A stretch of 64,000 bases of DNA, taken from NCBI GenBank assembly GCA_017617125.1, contig JAFZWY010000024.1, positions 1-64,000 of the forward strand, written 5' to 3'. The translations under genes were made by a program, and so were the position numbers. Source of the stretch: Bacteroidales bacterium. GTDB taxonomy: Bacteria > Bacteroidota > Bacteroidia > Bacteroidales > ML635J-15. The notes under the pieces are model-generated. The model made no database searches. It saw only the letters and a list, made by a program, of their open reading frames with translations, and was not told where the DNA came from. Positions 27,551 through 36,340 of the stretch are shown in pieces (position 1 is the first letter of the stretch; each line of letters starts with the position of its first letter).

Positions 27551-29089
27551 ATGCTGGTAAAGACTTTCGGCAGTGCCGTCGATGGCATAAACGCGCAGAC
27601 AATAACCATTGAGGTGAATGTGTCGCAAGGCATAAAGTTCTACCTTGTGGGGCTTCCCGATAATGCCATCAAGGAGAGTCAGCAGCGTATGATAAGCGCA
27701 ATAACAAACTGCGGATTCAAGTGGCCAGGCAAGCGTATCGTGATAAACATGGCACCTGCCGACATGCGCAAGGAGGGTTCGGCTTACGACTTGCCGATGG
27801 CAGTGGGCGTGCTTGCAGGTTCGGAGCAGATTTCTGCCGACTTGCTCGACAAGTACATAATCATGGGTGAACTTTCGCTAGACGGCAGCGTGAAGCCAAT
27901 CAAAGGTGCGTTGCCTATTGCAATAAACGCCAAGGAAGCAGGTTTTGCTGGTGTGATTCTTCCTGTAGAAAACACTCTTGAGGCTGCCGTTGTCGATGGC
28001 ATTGAGGTTTATGGTGTACACAATATTACCGAAACTGTTGAATTTTTGAATGGCACCCGACAACTGGAACGTGTGACCGTTGACCTCGAAGCTGAGTTCC
28101 AGAAGTCGCTTTCCGACAACGATTTGGACTTTGCCGATGTAAAAGGTCAGGAAAATGTGAAACGAGCCCTTGAAATTGCTGCAGCTGGCGGTCACAACAT
28201 AATAATGATAGGTCCTCCGGGTTCGGGAAAGACAATGCTTGCAAAGCGAATTCCTTCGATACTTCCGCCCTTGAGCCTCGATGAGGCTATCGAGACCACC
28301 AAGATACATTCGGTAGCAGGTAAGACAGAGGCTGGGCATTCGCTGATGCTACGCCGTCCGTTCCGCTCGCCGCATCATACGATTTCGGACGTTGCCTTGG
28401 TCGGCGGAGGAACTTATCCTCAGCCTGGGGAAATTTCACTTGCACACAATGGGGTGCTCTTTCTAGATGAACTTCCAGAATTCAAGCGCACTGTCCTCGA
28501 AGTTATGCGTCAGCCTTTGGAAGACAGGATTGTAACCATTTCGCGAGCCAAATTTACGGTGGAATATCCGGCAAGTCTTATGCTTGTGGCATCGATGAAT
28601 CCTTGTCCGTGTGGCTACTACAACCATCCCGAAAAGGAATGTACCTGTACGCCTATGGCTGTGCAGAAGTATATGAGCAGAATTTCGGGTCCGTTGCTCG
28701 ACCGCATAGACATACACCTAGAAGTTACGCCCGTGAAGTTTGAAAAACTTGCCGACACCCAGCCAGCCGAGCATAGTTCCGAGATACAGAAGCGCGTGAT
28801 TGAAGCTCGTAAGGTTCAGGCAAAGAGGTTTGCAAGAAGCAAAAAGATATATTGCAATGCACAAATGTCGTCGAAGCAGATACGTGAGTTCTGCAAGTTG
28901 GACAGCACTTGTATCGCCCTGCTGAAGACCGCTATGGAAAAGTTGCATCTTTCTGCCCGTGCCTACGACCGCATTGTGAAGGTAGCGCGCACCATTGCCG
29001 ACCTCGAACATAGCGACGACATACAGCCTGCACATATCGCCGAAGCTATTCAGTATAGAAGTTTGGACAAGGAAAATTGGGGACAGTAG
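27551..29089 (+). CDS. comM: YifB/ComM-family Mg-chelatase-like AAA+ ATPase
   Basis: A 512-residue protein: N-terminal Lon-like domain (1-170; [22 protein letters not shown]), AAA+ domain with Walker [11 protein letters not shown] (about residue 218) and Walker [10 protein letters not shown], the zinc-finger-like [15 protein letters not shown] loop, and a C-terminal chelatase domain ([20 protein letters not shown]). ComM is a branch-migration helicase that helps integrate incoming DNA in naturally competent bacteria. It is translated right after the EEP gene. Confidence 0.94.
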   Translation: MLVKTFGSAVDGINAQTITIEVNVSQGIKFYLVGLPDNAIKESQQRMISAITNCGFKWPGKRIVINMAPADMRKEGSAYDLPMAVGVLAGSEQISADLLDKYIIMGELSLDGSVKPIKGALPIAINAKEAGFAGVILPVENTLEAAVVDGIEVYGVHNITETVEFLNGTRQLERVTVDLEAEFQKSLSDNDLDFADVKGQENVKRALEIAAAGGHNIIMIGPPGSGKTMLAKRIPSILPPLSLDEAIETTKIHSVAGKTEAGHSLMLRRPFRSPHHTISDVALVGGGTYPQPGEISLAHNGVLFLDELPEFKRTVLEVMRQPLEDRIVTISRAKFTVEYPASLMLVASMNPCPCGYYNHPEKECTCTPMAVQKYMSRISGPLLDRIDIHLEVTPVKFEKLADTQPAEHSSEIQKRVIEARKVQAKRFARSKKIYCNAQMSSKQIREFCKLDSTCIALLKTAMEKLHLSARAYDRIVKVARTIADLEHSDDIQPAHIAEAIQYRSLDKENWGQ

Positions 29090-29112
29090 GGCAGAGGCAG
29101 TTTCTATGGCTG

Positions 29113-29264
29113 ACGCCGTTTCTATGTTTCACGTTTCAAGTTTGATGGACTGCGCCCGTTTTTGTAGAAGACGCAAAATTTTGCGTCTGTACAATTCGTA
29201 TATATTATTTGCAGTTCAATGGCTACGCCGTTTCTATGTTTCACGTTTCACGTTTGATGGGCTG
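29113..29264. repeat. Two 40-bp direct repeats between comM and the fucosidase
   Basis: Copies at 29113-29152 and 29225-29264 (core acgccgtttctatgtttcac) differ at only a few bases and flank a TTGTAG-type palindrome. The 273-nt gap holds no gene. The GTTTCACGTTTCA core is also seen in other gaps (50.6 kb). Confidence 0.7.
29162..29194. repeat. TTGTAG-family palindrome 2
   Basis: TTGTAGA... with a perfect inner AGACGCAAAATTTTGCGTCT and the closing GTACAA. It lies in the centre between two 40-bp direct repeats. Confidence 0.7.
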
Positions 29265-29362
29265 TGCCAGTTTGAAAGTTTCTATGTTTCTTTTGTGGGT
29301 TTCAGTTATCTCGTGTTACTTGTGCTGAGTTTGTCTAAGTTTGTGTTAATCGTAGCCGTTAA

Positions 29363-30619
29363 TTATTTCATCTTTATTTCCTTCACCTTCGCATATTCTT
29401 CCTCTTCCAGTAAGGTGATTTCATATTTGTGTTTGCCGTCTTTCGACTGCGTGTAGCGGATGTTATCCTTGGCGTAAGGGTAGAGCGGTCTGGTGCCGTA
29501 AATGGCTTTGCCGTTCTTTTTCAGCCATTCGCCGATTTCTTTCATGCGTTGCAAGGCAGTCTCTGGAAGCTGTCCGTCGGCATCGGGACCGACATTGAGC
29601 AGATAGTTTCCGCCTTTGGAAACAATGTCTATCAGCGTGTGTATCAGTTTGCGAGTACTCTTATAGTTGTCGTTCTCCACATACGACCAGCTGTCGCCCA
29701 TGCTCATGCATGTTTCCCACGCAAAGGGTAAGGTGTGTTCGGGAACTTGTTGTTCTGGTGTGCGGTAGTTTTCGTATTTGCCGCCTACGCTACGGTCAAC
29801 TATAATGAGGTCGGGATTGTCTTGGCGGGCCATAGTGGCAATGCGTGGCATGTCGATGTCCTGTATGCGGGAGTAGCATCCTAGCCATTCAACGGATTCT
29901 TCGTCCAAGCTCCATTCGGGGCGCACCCAGCCGCCATCGAGCCATAATATGTCGATGTCGCCGTAGTTGTGCGTTAGCTCGTATATCTGATTGTAAGTAA
30001 AGTCTTTGAATCTTGCCCAGCGCTCTGGATATTCGTGAATGTCGTAGTTGACATTGCGGTCTGGAGTGGCCCACTCGTGTGCCCAGTAGTCGTCATTGTG
30101 CCAGTCGGGTTTCGAGAAATAAAGTCCTATCCACATCCCTTCTGCGCGGAATGCATCAACTATGTCCTTTGTAATGTCGGGTTGAGCCGATGTGTGGTAT
30201 GGACATTCGGCACCAGCCACGCTGTAGTCGGTCTGCTTGCTGTCGAACATGCAGAAGCCGTCGTGGTGCTTGGTGGTGAAAACCATATATTTCATTCCCG
30301 CCTCCTTGGCCGCTTTTGCCCATTGCGTGGCATCGAAATACTTGGGATTGAAAGTCTTGTTCAAGGCTTGGTATTCCTTCTTGTATTCGTAATAGTCGGC
30401 ACCGTTACGATTTATCCACGGTTCGTTGCAGATGCTCCATGATTCCACTACTCCCCACTGCGAGTACATTCCCCAATGCGCCATGAACCCGAATTTCAGG
30501 TCTTGCCACTGCTCGATGCGGTTAAGAATTACGGTGTCGGTCTCGGGTCTGCTGTCGCTTTGTGCGTTCAGTGCCAAAGTCGCCAATACTATGCTGAGTA
30601 GAATAAATGTCTTTTTCAT
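29363..30619 (-). CDS. Alpha-L-fucosidase, GH29
   Basis: A 418-residue exported glycoside hydrolase with signal peptide 1-20 (ending ALNAQ). GH29 features: FGFMAHWGMYSQWG, VFTTKHHDGFCMFDS (His pair), IGLYFSKPDWHNDDYW, and the nucleophile Asp228 in DILWLDGGW. It removes terminal L-fucose from glycans, fitting a host- or plant-glycan diet. Its ATG shares one base with the stop of the GH3 gene upstream (TAATG), so the two are translated together. Confidence 0.93.
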   Translation of the reverse strand: MKKTFILLSIVLATLALNAQSDSRPETDTVILNRIEQWQDLKFGFMAHWGMYSQWGVVESWSICNEPWINRNGADYYEYKKEYQALNKTFNPKYFDATQWAKAAKEAGMKYMVFTTKHHDGFCMFDSKQTDYSVAGAECPYHTSAQPDITKDIVDAFRAEGMWIGLYFSKPDWHNDDYWAHEWATPDRNVNYDIHEYPERWARFKDFTYNQIYELTHNYGDIDILWLDGGWVRPEWSLDEESVEWLGCYSRIQDIDMPRIATMARQDNPDLIIVDRSVGGKYENYRTPEQQVPEHTLPFAWETCMSMGDSWSYVENDNYKSTRKLIHTLIDIVSKGGNYLLNVGPDADGQLPETALQRMKEIGEWLKKNGKAIYGTRPLYPYAKDNIRYTQSKDGKHKYEITLLEEEEYAKVKEIKMK

Positions 30620-32691
30620 TACCTTTTGTATTTGAATGTGATGTCCTTTAAATCATTGTCGTCGCTGCTGAAACCAACTTGCAGAATTAGTCTTTCTCCG
30701 TTTTCGGGTTCGGCCATTTCTCCAGTAGTTTCGTTGTATTTGCGCAGCCAGAACTTGTCAATCTTTATCTCGAATGTGCTCGTGCCACCAACTGGAACTT
30801 CTATTTTCTGCATTCCAGCAAGCGACTTTTGCAATCCGCTTTTGTCGTTCTGATTCTTGATATACGCTTGAATTACAGTTTTCCCCGATTTGCATTTTGC
30901 CTTTGCTCCAATATTGCTGATTGTTCCAGTGATGCGCATTTCGCGTTTGTCAAAATTAATGTCTGACAATTTGAAATCGGAGTACGAAAGTCCGTATCCG
31001 AACGGAAACAACGGCTTTTCCTGCATGTATCTATAGGTGCGACCTTGCATGTCGTAGTCGTCGAAATCAGGAAGCTGCGAAGTCGATCTGTAGAAAGTAA
31101 CGGGCAGACGACCAAAATTGTCGCAGTCGCCAGCCAATGCCGAGGCAACGGCCGTTCCCATGTCCTCGCCACCATACCAGCAAACCATTATGGCGTTTGT
31201 TTCGCCAATAATGTTTTCTAGTGCAATTGCACTCCCCGAACATAGTAGCAGAACTATCGGTTTGCCATATTTTTTCAGTTGCTTTATCTCGTCGATTTGG
31301 TTCTCGGGAAGTTCTATCCTTGTGCGGTCGCCCTTGTGGAAACCAGGAATGTCGATCGGAAGTTCCTCGCCTTCGAGCTGCGGGTTAAGTCCGCCTGCAT
31401 AGACAATTATATCGGCATCGTTGGCATTTTCGGCTATTGAGAAACGTTTGCTCAGACCTTCCGAAATGCTCGATGTGTGAAGCGGAGTGCCGTTGTAGTT
31501 GCCGAGTGGCATAAGCGTGTCGCTGGCATTCGGGCCTGCGATGAATAACCGTTTTCCGTCGATTGGTAGAGTGCCGTCATTTTTTAGAAGCACAAATGTT
31601 TCGGTTGCAGCGTCGTGCGGTGTGAGTTCTGGTAAATTGTTGAACTTTGGATGCGACTCTGTTATTTCAATACGCAGGGAAAGAACTCTGCGCAGATGTT
31701 CGTCAATCTTACTTTCGGAAATATATCCCGAATCGACGGCAGTTTTCAATGCTTGCAGTCCGCTTCCGCATTCAAGGTCAACTTCGCTGCCGAAAGCATC
31801 TGAAGATGCGAGTGCTGCTGTGGCGTGGGTCTTGTGGCGAGGAATCACGGTGTCGCGTTCCCAGCAGTCGTTCAACGCCCAGCAGTCGGTAACTACAATG
31901 CCGTCGTATTTCCATTTGTTGCGCAAGATATCTACCAGAAGCTCGCGGTTGGTGCAGCATGGACTTCCGTTGAGGCGGTTGTAGCCACACATTACCTGTT
32001 TGACGTCGCTTTTGCTGATAATATATTCGAATGCAGGAAGGTAAGTCGTCCAGAGGTCTCGTTGCGAAATGTTTGCATCGAACTGGTGGCGTGTGCCTTC
32101 GGGACCACTATGTACTGCGAAATGTTTCAGGCAGGCTGCTGCGGTAAGAGAACCGTCGTTGCTGCCGTGTTGAAGTCCACCAACGCAGGCTGCGCCCATT
32201 TTTGCCGTTAGGAAAGGGTCTTCGCCGTAAGTTTCCATACCACGTCCCCAGCGCGGATCACGGAAAATGTTGATGTTGGGCGTGAAAAAAGTAAGTCCGG
32301 CATAGTCGCCGTAGTTGCCTTGTGCTTGCGATTCGTAGTATTTTTTGTGAGCTTCGGCGGCCACTTGCGAGAAAATATTTTCGACCATTTTGCTGTCGAA
32401 CGAAGCTGCCAATGCTATAGGCATGGGCCATACTGTTGCCGTTCCGTTGCGACCAACACCATGCAAGGCTTCGTTCCACCAGCTGTATGGCTTCAGTCCG
32501 AGACGCGGTATGGCTGGGTTTTGGTGCTCTAGGAGCGAAAGCTTTTCGTCAATGGTAAGTCGTCCAACAAGGTCGTCGACGCGGGTCTCGATGTCAAGGG
32601 TTGTGTCCTGAAATGGGTATTGCTGAGCGAAACAAATTTGCTGAACAAAAAGGCAGAGTGCCAGTACGATATATTTTACAAGTCGTAGCAT
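30619..32691 (-). CDS. Glycoside hydrolase family 3 (beta-xylosidase/beta-glucosidase type)
   Basis: A 690-residue exported enzyme; the ATG at 32691 gives a signal peptide (MLRLVKYIVLALCLFVQQICFAQ removed in part, ending CFAQ). GH3 N-terminal barrel: YSWWNEALHGVGRNG, DPRWGRGMETYGEDP, CLKHFAVHSGPEGTR, and the nucleophile Asp269 in GIVVTDCWAL. The C-terminal alpha/beta sandwich (FVLLKNDGTLPI, CWYGGEDMG) and fibronectin-like end are present; there is no PA14 insert. The NEALHGVG form is typical of xylosidase-like GH3. It is the first gene of a two-gene glycosidase operon; no SusC/D pair is near. Confidence 0.93.
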   Translation of the reverse strand: MLRLVKYIVLALCLFVQQICFAQQYPFQDTTLDIETRVDDLVGRLTIDEKLSLLEHQNPAIPRLGLKPYSWWNEALHGVGRNGTATVWPMPIALAASFDSKMVENIFSQVAAEAHKKYYESQAQGNYGDYAGLTFFTPNINIFRDPRWGRGMETYGEDPFLTAKMGAACVGGLQHGSNDGSLTAAACLKHFAVHSGPEGTRHQFDANISQRDLWTTYLPAFEYIISKSDVKQVMCGYNRLNGSPCCTNRELLVDILRNKWKYDGIVVTDCWALNDCWERDTVIPRHKTHATAALASSDAFGSEVDLECGSGLQALKTAVDSGYISESKIDEHLRRVLSLRIEITESHPKFNNLPELTPHDAATETFVLLKNDGTLPIDGKRLFIAGPNASDTLMPLGNYNGTPLHTSSISEGLSKRFSIAENANDADIIVYAGGLNPQLEGEELPIDIPGFHKGDRTRIELPENQIDEIKQLKKYGKPIVLLLCSGSAIALENIIGETNAIMVCWYGGEDMGTAVASALAGDCDNFGRLPVTFYRSTSQLPDFDDYDMQGRTYRYMQEKPLFPFGYGLSYSDFKLSDINFDKREMRITGTISNIGAKAKCKSGKTVIQAYIKNQNDKSGLQKSLAGMQKIEVPVGGTSTFEIKIDKFWLRKYNETTGEMAEPENGERLILQVGFSSDDNDLKDITFKYKR

Positions 32692-32695
32692 GATG

Positions 32696-32703
32696 CAAAA
32701 ATA
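32696..32703 (-). promoter_or_regulatory. Bacteroidota -7 box of the glycosidase operon
   Basis: TATTTTTG on the minus strand ends 4 nt before the GH3 ATG at 32691, so the mRNA would be nearly leaderless. Confidence 0.5.
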
Positions 32704-32743
32704 CAAAAAAAAGCTGTTGCAGGATTTTTGGACTGAAATTTGT

Positions 32744-32751
32744 TATCTTTG
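32744..32751 (+). promoter_or_regulatory. Bacteroidota -7 box of the 20-residue-repeat gene
   Basis: TATCTTTG matches TAnnTTTG, 21 nt before the ATG at 32773. No good -33 element at the expected distance. Confidence 0.5.
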
Positions 32752-32772
32752 TCATGAACAAAACTTTAGCGT

Positions 32773-33252
32773 ATGAAAGCGATATTTACCATAATGGCGT
32801 TTATTTTCTCGGTAACCATTTTCGCCGTTGAGCCAGTAAAGGTTTACAAGGGCACGAGTGTCTACAGCAGCGATGTCATCTGCAATGTCAGCAACGGAAA
32901 GGTCTACAAGAAAAATTCAGTATACAACAGCGATGTGGTCTGCAACATACGCGAAAACAAGATATACAAGGCCAATTCGGTGTATAACAGCGATGTTATA
33001 TACACAATACGCGACGGCAAGGTATATAATGGCAATTCTGTTTACAACAGCGATATAGTCATGACTATCCGCGACGGCAAAATATACAAGGGGACATCGG
33101 TATATAACAGTGATATTATCGCAACCGTGCGTGACGGTAAGGTTTATGCTGGTACATCGGTGTATAACAGTGATATAGCATTTACCATTAAAGGTAATCT
33201 TACGCTGACAGAATTTGTCGCTGTGTGGTATGCGGTGTTTTATGCGTGGTAG
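32773..33252 (+). CDS. Exported protein of six 20-residue repeats
   Basis: A 159-residue protein with signal peptide 1-19 (ending TIFAVE). Residues 23-142 are six tandem 20-residue units of the form KVYKGTSVYNSDVIATIRDG; Val/Ile/Tyr positions alternate, Tyr-Asn-Ser-Asp is constant in five of six. The last 17 residues (LTEFVAVWYAVFYAW) are hydrophobic and aromatic and could be a membrane anchor. The repeat spacing suggests a small beta-solenoid. Function is unknown. It is flanked by its own promoter and REP-like palindromes. Confidence 0.8.
   Translation: MKAIFTIMAFIFSVTIFAVEPVKVYKGTSVYSSDVICNVSNGKVYKKNSVYNSDVVCNIRENKIYKANSVYNSDVIYTIRDGKVYNGNSVYNSDIVMTIRDGKIYKGTSVYNSDIIATVRDGKVYAGTSVYNSDIAFTIKGNLTLTEFVAVWYAVFYAW
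32839..33198 (+). repeat. Six in-frame 60-bp tandem repeats
   Basis: Six consecutive 60-bp units, each encoding 20 residues of the 32773 protein. The units differ at many silent positions but keep the amino-acid pattern, so selection acts on the protein rather than the DNA being a fresh slippage product. Confidence 0.85.
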
Positions 33253-33291
33253 GCAGATGCCCGTTTAACTGAATAAAATATACGCGCAATC

Positions 33292-33321
33292 TGTAGAGAC
33301 GCGTCATGGCACGTCTCTACA
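33292..33321. repeat. TTGTAG-family palindrome 3
   Basis: TGTAGAGACG and CGTCTCTACA arms (10 perfect pairs) around CGTCATGGCA. It lies in the 251-nt gap between the repeat protein and the coiled-coil gene. Confidence 0.75.
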
Positions 33322-33360
33322 AGATTCAGGGGTTCAATGTTCAATGATTCAAAAATATTA

Positions 33361-33386
33361 TTGTAGCGGCGTAATGCTTTGCGCCG
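33361..33386. repeat. TTGTAG-family palindrome 4 (partial)
   Basis: TTGTAG head followed by CGGCGTAA-TGC-TTTGCGCCG; the closing CTACAA arm is missing. It is 40 nt from copy 3. Confidence 0.6.
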
Positions 33387-33476
33387 ATTTGCTTTGTTTG
33401 AAATATTGTTAATTGAATTGTTGATTTGTTCCTTGTTTTCAATGTAAATCGTACTTCGTAAATCGTAAATAATATT

Positions 33477-33484
33477 TAATTTTG
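33477..33484 (+). promoter_or_regulatory. Bacteroidota -7 box of the 33504 gene
   Basis: TAATTTTG matches TAnnTTTG, 19 nt before ATG 33504, and supports that start over the TTG at 33495. Confidence 0.5.
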
Positions 33485-33503
33485 CGACCAAAATTTGACA
33501 AAG

Positions 33504-34388
33504 ATGGAAAAGAACGATATAACAACAAAAGTGCTTATCGGTTTGGTATCGGTGATGTTGGTGGCGGTAATTGTGCTAGGATATCTGCTGTACAAGACTT
33601 CGAAGGAGAAAGACCAGATAGTTGTCGTGAACACAGAAACAACCAGCGAGCGCGATAAGATAAAGGCTGAATTCTCTAATCTTCTGGACCAATACAATGG
33701 GCTGGAGACCACAAACGACAGCCTTAACGCCGAAATCAACGGCCGCAAGCAGGAGATTGTAATGCTTATCGAGGAACTCGACAAGACTAAGAACTGGGCT
33801 GCCGGAATGAAGAAGAAGTACGAAGAGGAACTTGGAACCTTGCGCAGCATTATGAAGCACTATGTGTTCCAGATTGACAGTCTCAACACCCTCAATCAGC
33901 AGCTTACTGCCGAAAACGAGATGGTTAGGAGCGAAAACGACCGCTATAAGAGCGAAAACGATGAGCTGGTTGACCGCAATACCGAACTTTTGACCACTAT
34001 CGAGGATGCAAGTATTGTAAATGCTTCGCACATTAGCGTAGTTTTCCTCAATGGTCGCGACAAGGAAACCAACAAGTCGGGCAAGATAGAAAAACTGAAA
34101 ATAACGTTTACGCTTTCGGCCAACAAGTTGGCTTCGAGCGGACAGAAGACCGTATATCTTCGCATTAAGCGTCCCGATGGCTACTATATATCGTCGGGAG
34201 GTACATTTACAGCAGGCGATAGCCAGCTTTCGTATTCCGACTCGCGTAACATAACTTACGACAAGCAGGCACTTGATGTTTCCATATATCATAAGGTTAC
34301 CGAGCAGCTCAATGTCGGAAAGTACGAAGTCAGCCTGTATATGGACGGCAGCAAGATCGGCGAAAGTTCGTTCCTGATAGAAAAGTAA
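33504..34388 (+). CDS. Membrane-anchored coiled-coil protein
   Basis: A 294-residue protein: one N-terminal transmembrane helix (about 9-29, VLIGLVSVMLVAVIVLGYLLY), a coiled coil of about 130 residues (TSERDKIKAEFSNLLDQYNGLETT... to ELLTTIED), and a C-terminal beta-rich domain from about 175 (ISVVFLNGRDKET..., VYLRIKRPDGYYISSGG, KYEVSLYMDGSKIGESSF) that looks Ig-like. It is probably held in the inner membrane with the coiled coil in the periplasm. Similar proteins occur in Bacteroidota without known function. It lies 4 nt before the DUF4271 gene. Confidence 0.78.
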   Translation: MEKNDITTKVLIGLVSVMLVAVIVLGYLLYKTSKEKDQIVVVNTETTSERDKIKAEFSNLLDQYNGLETTNDSLNAEINGRKQEIVMLIEELDKTKNWAAGMKKKYEEELGTLRSIMKHYVFQIDSLNTLNQQLTAENEMVRSENDRYKSENDELVDRNTELLTTIEDASIVNASHISVVFLNGRDKETNKSGKIEKLKITFTLSANKLASSGQKTVYLRIKRPDGYYISSGGTFTAGDSQLSYSDSRNITYDKQALDVSIYHKVTEQLNVGKYEVSLYMDGSKIGESSFLIEK

Positions 34389-34392
34389 GCTT

Positions 34393-35073
34393 ATGAACGA
34401 GGTGATGCCTGTTGTCGAGAGATATGTCGACTGGAATGCATCAATCATTCTGGTTGTCTCGGTAATTGTCGTTATCCTGTTCATAGTTGCCCGAATGATG
34501 TATCCCGACTATTACAAGCTTACAATGTATAGGATGTTCGTGGAGAACTTTTCGGGACGTCCTATTTCCCGGCCAACAGAGGTTTCTTCTATCGAGGCTG
34601 TTACAATAATTATTTCGTTGTTGTCGATTTCGACAATGGGTTTTGCTGTAATATGCTATTCCGACCTTACCGGCATAAGCATGGAGCATGGAAGCGAGTG
34701 GAAGGTCATGCTTATTGTGTTGGTTTCGTTTACAGTTTACAATCATCTTAGAGGCTTAATAAACCTGTTTTCTGGATTTTTGTTCCGTTTGCAGGACTAT
34801 GTCCGAAGCTATAATACGCTGATTCTTGACACAGAAAGGCTGCTGAGCATTTTGTTTTTGCCACTATTCTCGATGTGCCCGTTTGTCCCTGCCGAAGTGG
34901 CAAAAGTACTGGTATGGATTGCAATAGCTTTGTTTGTCGCTTTGGTGATATTGCAGTATGTAACAATTTTTTTTCATTTGTTGAAAAATAATTTTTTGAA
35001 TCATCACTCATTTTTGTATTTTTGCGCCCTCGAAGTTTTACCTGTTCTGATAACTGTCAGACTGGTGTTGTAA
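34393..35073 (+). CDS. DUF4271 membrane protein
   Basis: A 226-residue membrane protein with about six hydrophobic segments (20-36, 64-84, 96-114, 130-150, 155-175, 195-225). Family features are the YNxLRGLINLFSGFLFRLQDYV-type stretch at about 115-140 and the position just before hemD, seen in many Bacteroidota genomes. Function unknown. A promoter for hemD is embedded in its 3' end. Confidence 0.82.
   Translation: MNEVMPVVERYVDWNASIILVVSVIVVILFIVARMMYPDYYKLTMYRMFVENFSGRPISRPTEVSSIEAVTIIISLLSISTMGFAVICYSDLTGISMEHGSEWKVMLIVLVSFTVYNHLRGLINLFSGFLFRLQDYVRSYNTLILDTERLLSILFLPLFSMCPFVPAEVAKVLVWIAIALFVALVILQYVTIFFHLLKNNFLNHHSFLYFCALEVLPVLITVRLVL
34995..35024 (+). promoter_or_regulatory. Internal promoter for hemD-rnpA
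   Basis: TTTG (34995-34998), 18 nt, TATTTTTG (35017-35024) lies inside the end of the DUF4271 gene. It is near consensus and about 95 nt before hemD. Confidence 0.6.
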
Positions 35074-35118
35074 CTTCGCGGAGTTTAATTGTAAAGATTT
35101 AATCTATAGTATTTTACG

Positions 35119-35871
35119 ATGAAGATAAAAAGCGTTTTAGTATCGCAGCCGAAACCGGAAACAGACAAGTCCCCTTATTACGATATTGCAAAAAAATACA
35201 ACGTTAAGATAGATTTCCGTCCTTTCGTTAAGGTAGAGGGAATTCCATCAAAGGATTTTCGCACACAAAAGATAAACCTTGCCGACTATATGTCGGTTAT
35301 CTTTAATAGCCGTCATGGTGTTGACCATTACTTCAGAATGTGCGAAGAACTTAGGGTTCCAACTAACGATAACAGAAAGTATTTCTGCATATCGGAATCG
35401 ATAGCTTTCTATCTGCAGAAATATGTAACCTACCGTAAGCGCAAGATTTTCTACGGAAACGGTACGTTGGCAAACCTCATGCAGCAGGTACAGAAGTTCC
35501 CGGAGGACAAGTATCTTGTGCCGCTGAGCGACGTTCACAAGCAGGATATCCCCGAAAAACTTGCCGAAGCTAATATTGCATACGACATTGCAGTACTTTA
35601 CCGTACCGTAAGTTCCAACATGTCCGATATGGAAAATCTCGGTCACGACATAGTGCTGTTCTTCAGCCCGGCAGGTGTAATGTCGCTTAAGCAGAACTTC
35701 CCGAACTTCAATCAGGAAGAAGAGAATGTTTTCATCGGTGCTTTCGGTCCTACAACAGCCGAAACTGTTGAAAAGCTTGGCTACCGTCTCGACATTAAGG
35801 CTCCTACAGCAGACAATCCATCAATGCCAGCTGCTCTCGAAAAGTTCATCAAGGCACAGAACGGTAAATAA
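35119..35871 (+). CDS. hemD: Uroporphyrinogen-III synthase
   Basis: HemD closes and flips ring D of hydroxymethylbilane in haem synthesis. The 250-residue protein shows the two-lobed pattern of the family (ISKP-like VLVSQPKPETDKSPYYDIAKK; NSRHGVDHYFR; GNGTLANLMQQV; LFFSPAGVMSLKQNFP; VFIGAFGPTTAETVEKLGYRLDIKAPTADNPSMPAAL). HemD is poorly conserved overall, but the TxN-type and AxTPTxxSM-like motifs near the C-terminus support the call. rnpA follows after 13 nt. Confidence 0.9.
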   Translation: MKIKSVLVSQPKPETDKSPYYDIAKKYNVKIDFRPFVKVEGIPSKDFRTQKINLADYMSVIFNSRHGVDHYFRMCEELRVPTNDNRKYFCISESIAFYLQKYVTYRKRKIFYGNGTLANLMQQVQKFPEDKYLVPLSDVHKQDIPEKLAEANIAYDIAVLYRTVSSNMSDMENLGHDIVLFFSPAGVMSLKQNFPNFNQEEENVFIGAFGPTTAETVEKLGYRLDIKAPTADNPSMPAALEKFIKAQNGK

Positions 35872-35884
35872 TTCCATCCGTCTG

Positions 35885-36340
35885 ATGTTTTCCGATGCCG
35901 AAACTTCTGCAAACGTCGACACGCAGGAAAGCTGCGTAGGAAATTTTTCGCGCCAGACGCTCGGCAGAAGTTCGATGCTCAAGCACAAGTCCGACATTGA
36001 GGCTCTTTTCAGAACAGGACGAAAGGCAAATATAGAATACATACGATATACTTATAAGAATTTCCGCACGGATACAAAGAGTGGCAACGTGCGGATTTTT
36101 GTGTCGGCACCCAAGAAATATTTCCATCATGCAGTCGACCGTAACCTTATGAAACGTCGTATGCGCGAAGCTATTAGGAAAAATCTTTCCGAACTTAGGA
36201 AATATTGTGCCGAGAGCAATATTTGTCTCGACATCGCGTTTGTGATGCAGACAAATATTATTCGCGATTATTCCGACGTGGAACGAATAATTGTAATATC
36301 TTTACAAAAAATTTTCAACGAGGTTTATGAGAAGATTTGA
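35885..36340 (+). CDS. rnpA: Ribonuclease P protein component
   Basis: RnpA binds the catalytic P RNA and helps process tRNA 5' ends. The start at 35885 gives 151 aa; about 25 residues precede the usual beginning (RQTLGRSSMLKHKSDIEALF), so the true start could be further in. The RNR-like motif is present (FHHAVDRNLMKRRMREAIRKN) with the basic helix. It sits between hemD and the S41 protease and overlaps the latter by 14 nt. The yidD gene that often follows rnpA is not here. Confidence 0.93.
   Translation: MFSDAETSANVDTQESCVGNFSRQTLGRSSMLKHKSDIEALFRTGRKANIEYIRYTYKNFRTDTKSGNVRIFVSAPKKYFHHAVDRNLMKRRMREAIRKNLSELRKYCAESNICLDIAFVMQTNIIRDYSDVERIIVISLQKIFNEVYEKI

Noticed and set aside
32839..33198. 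CRISPR-like regular repeats
   Set aside because: The 60-bp units are in frame and form a protein repeat behind a signal peptide.
33576..34484. Long minus-strand open frame opposite the coiled-coil gene
   Set aside because: A mirror of the codon bias in the real gene; no start signal or motif.
35726..35884. Upstream extension of rnpA
   Set aside because: It overlaps hemD completely in another frame.
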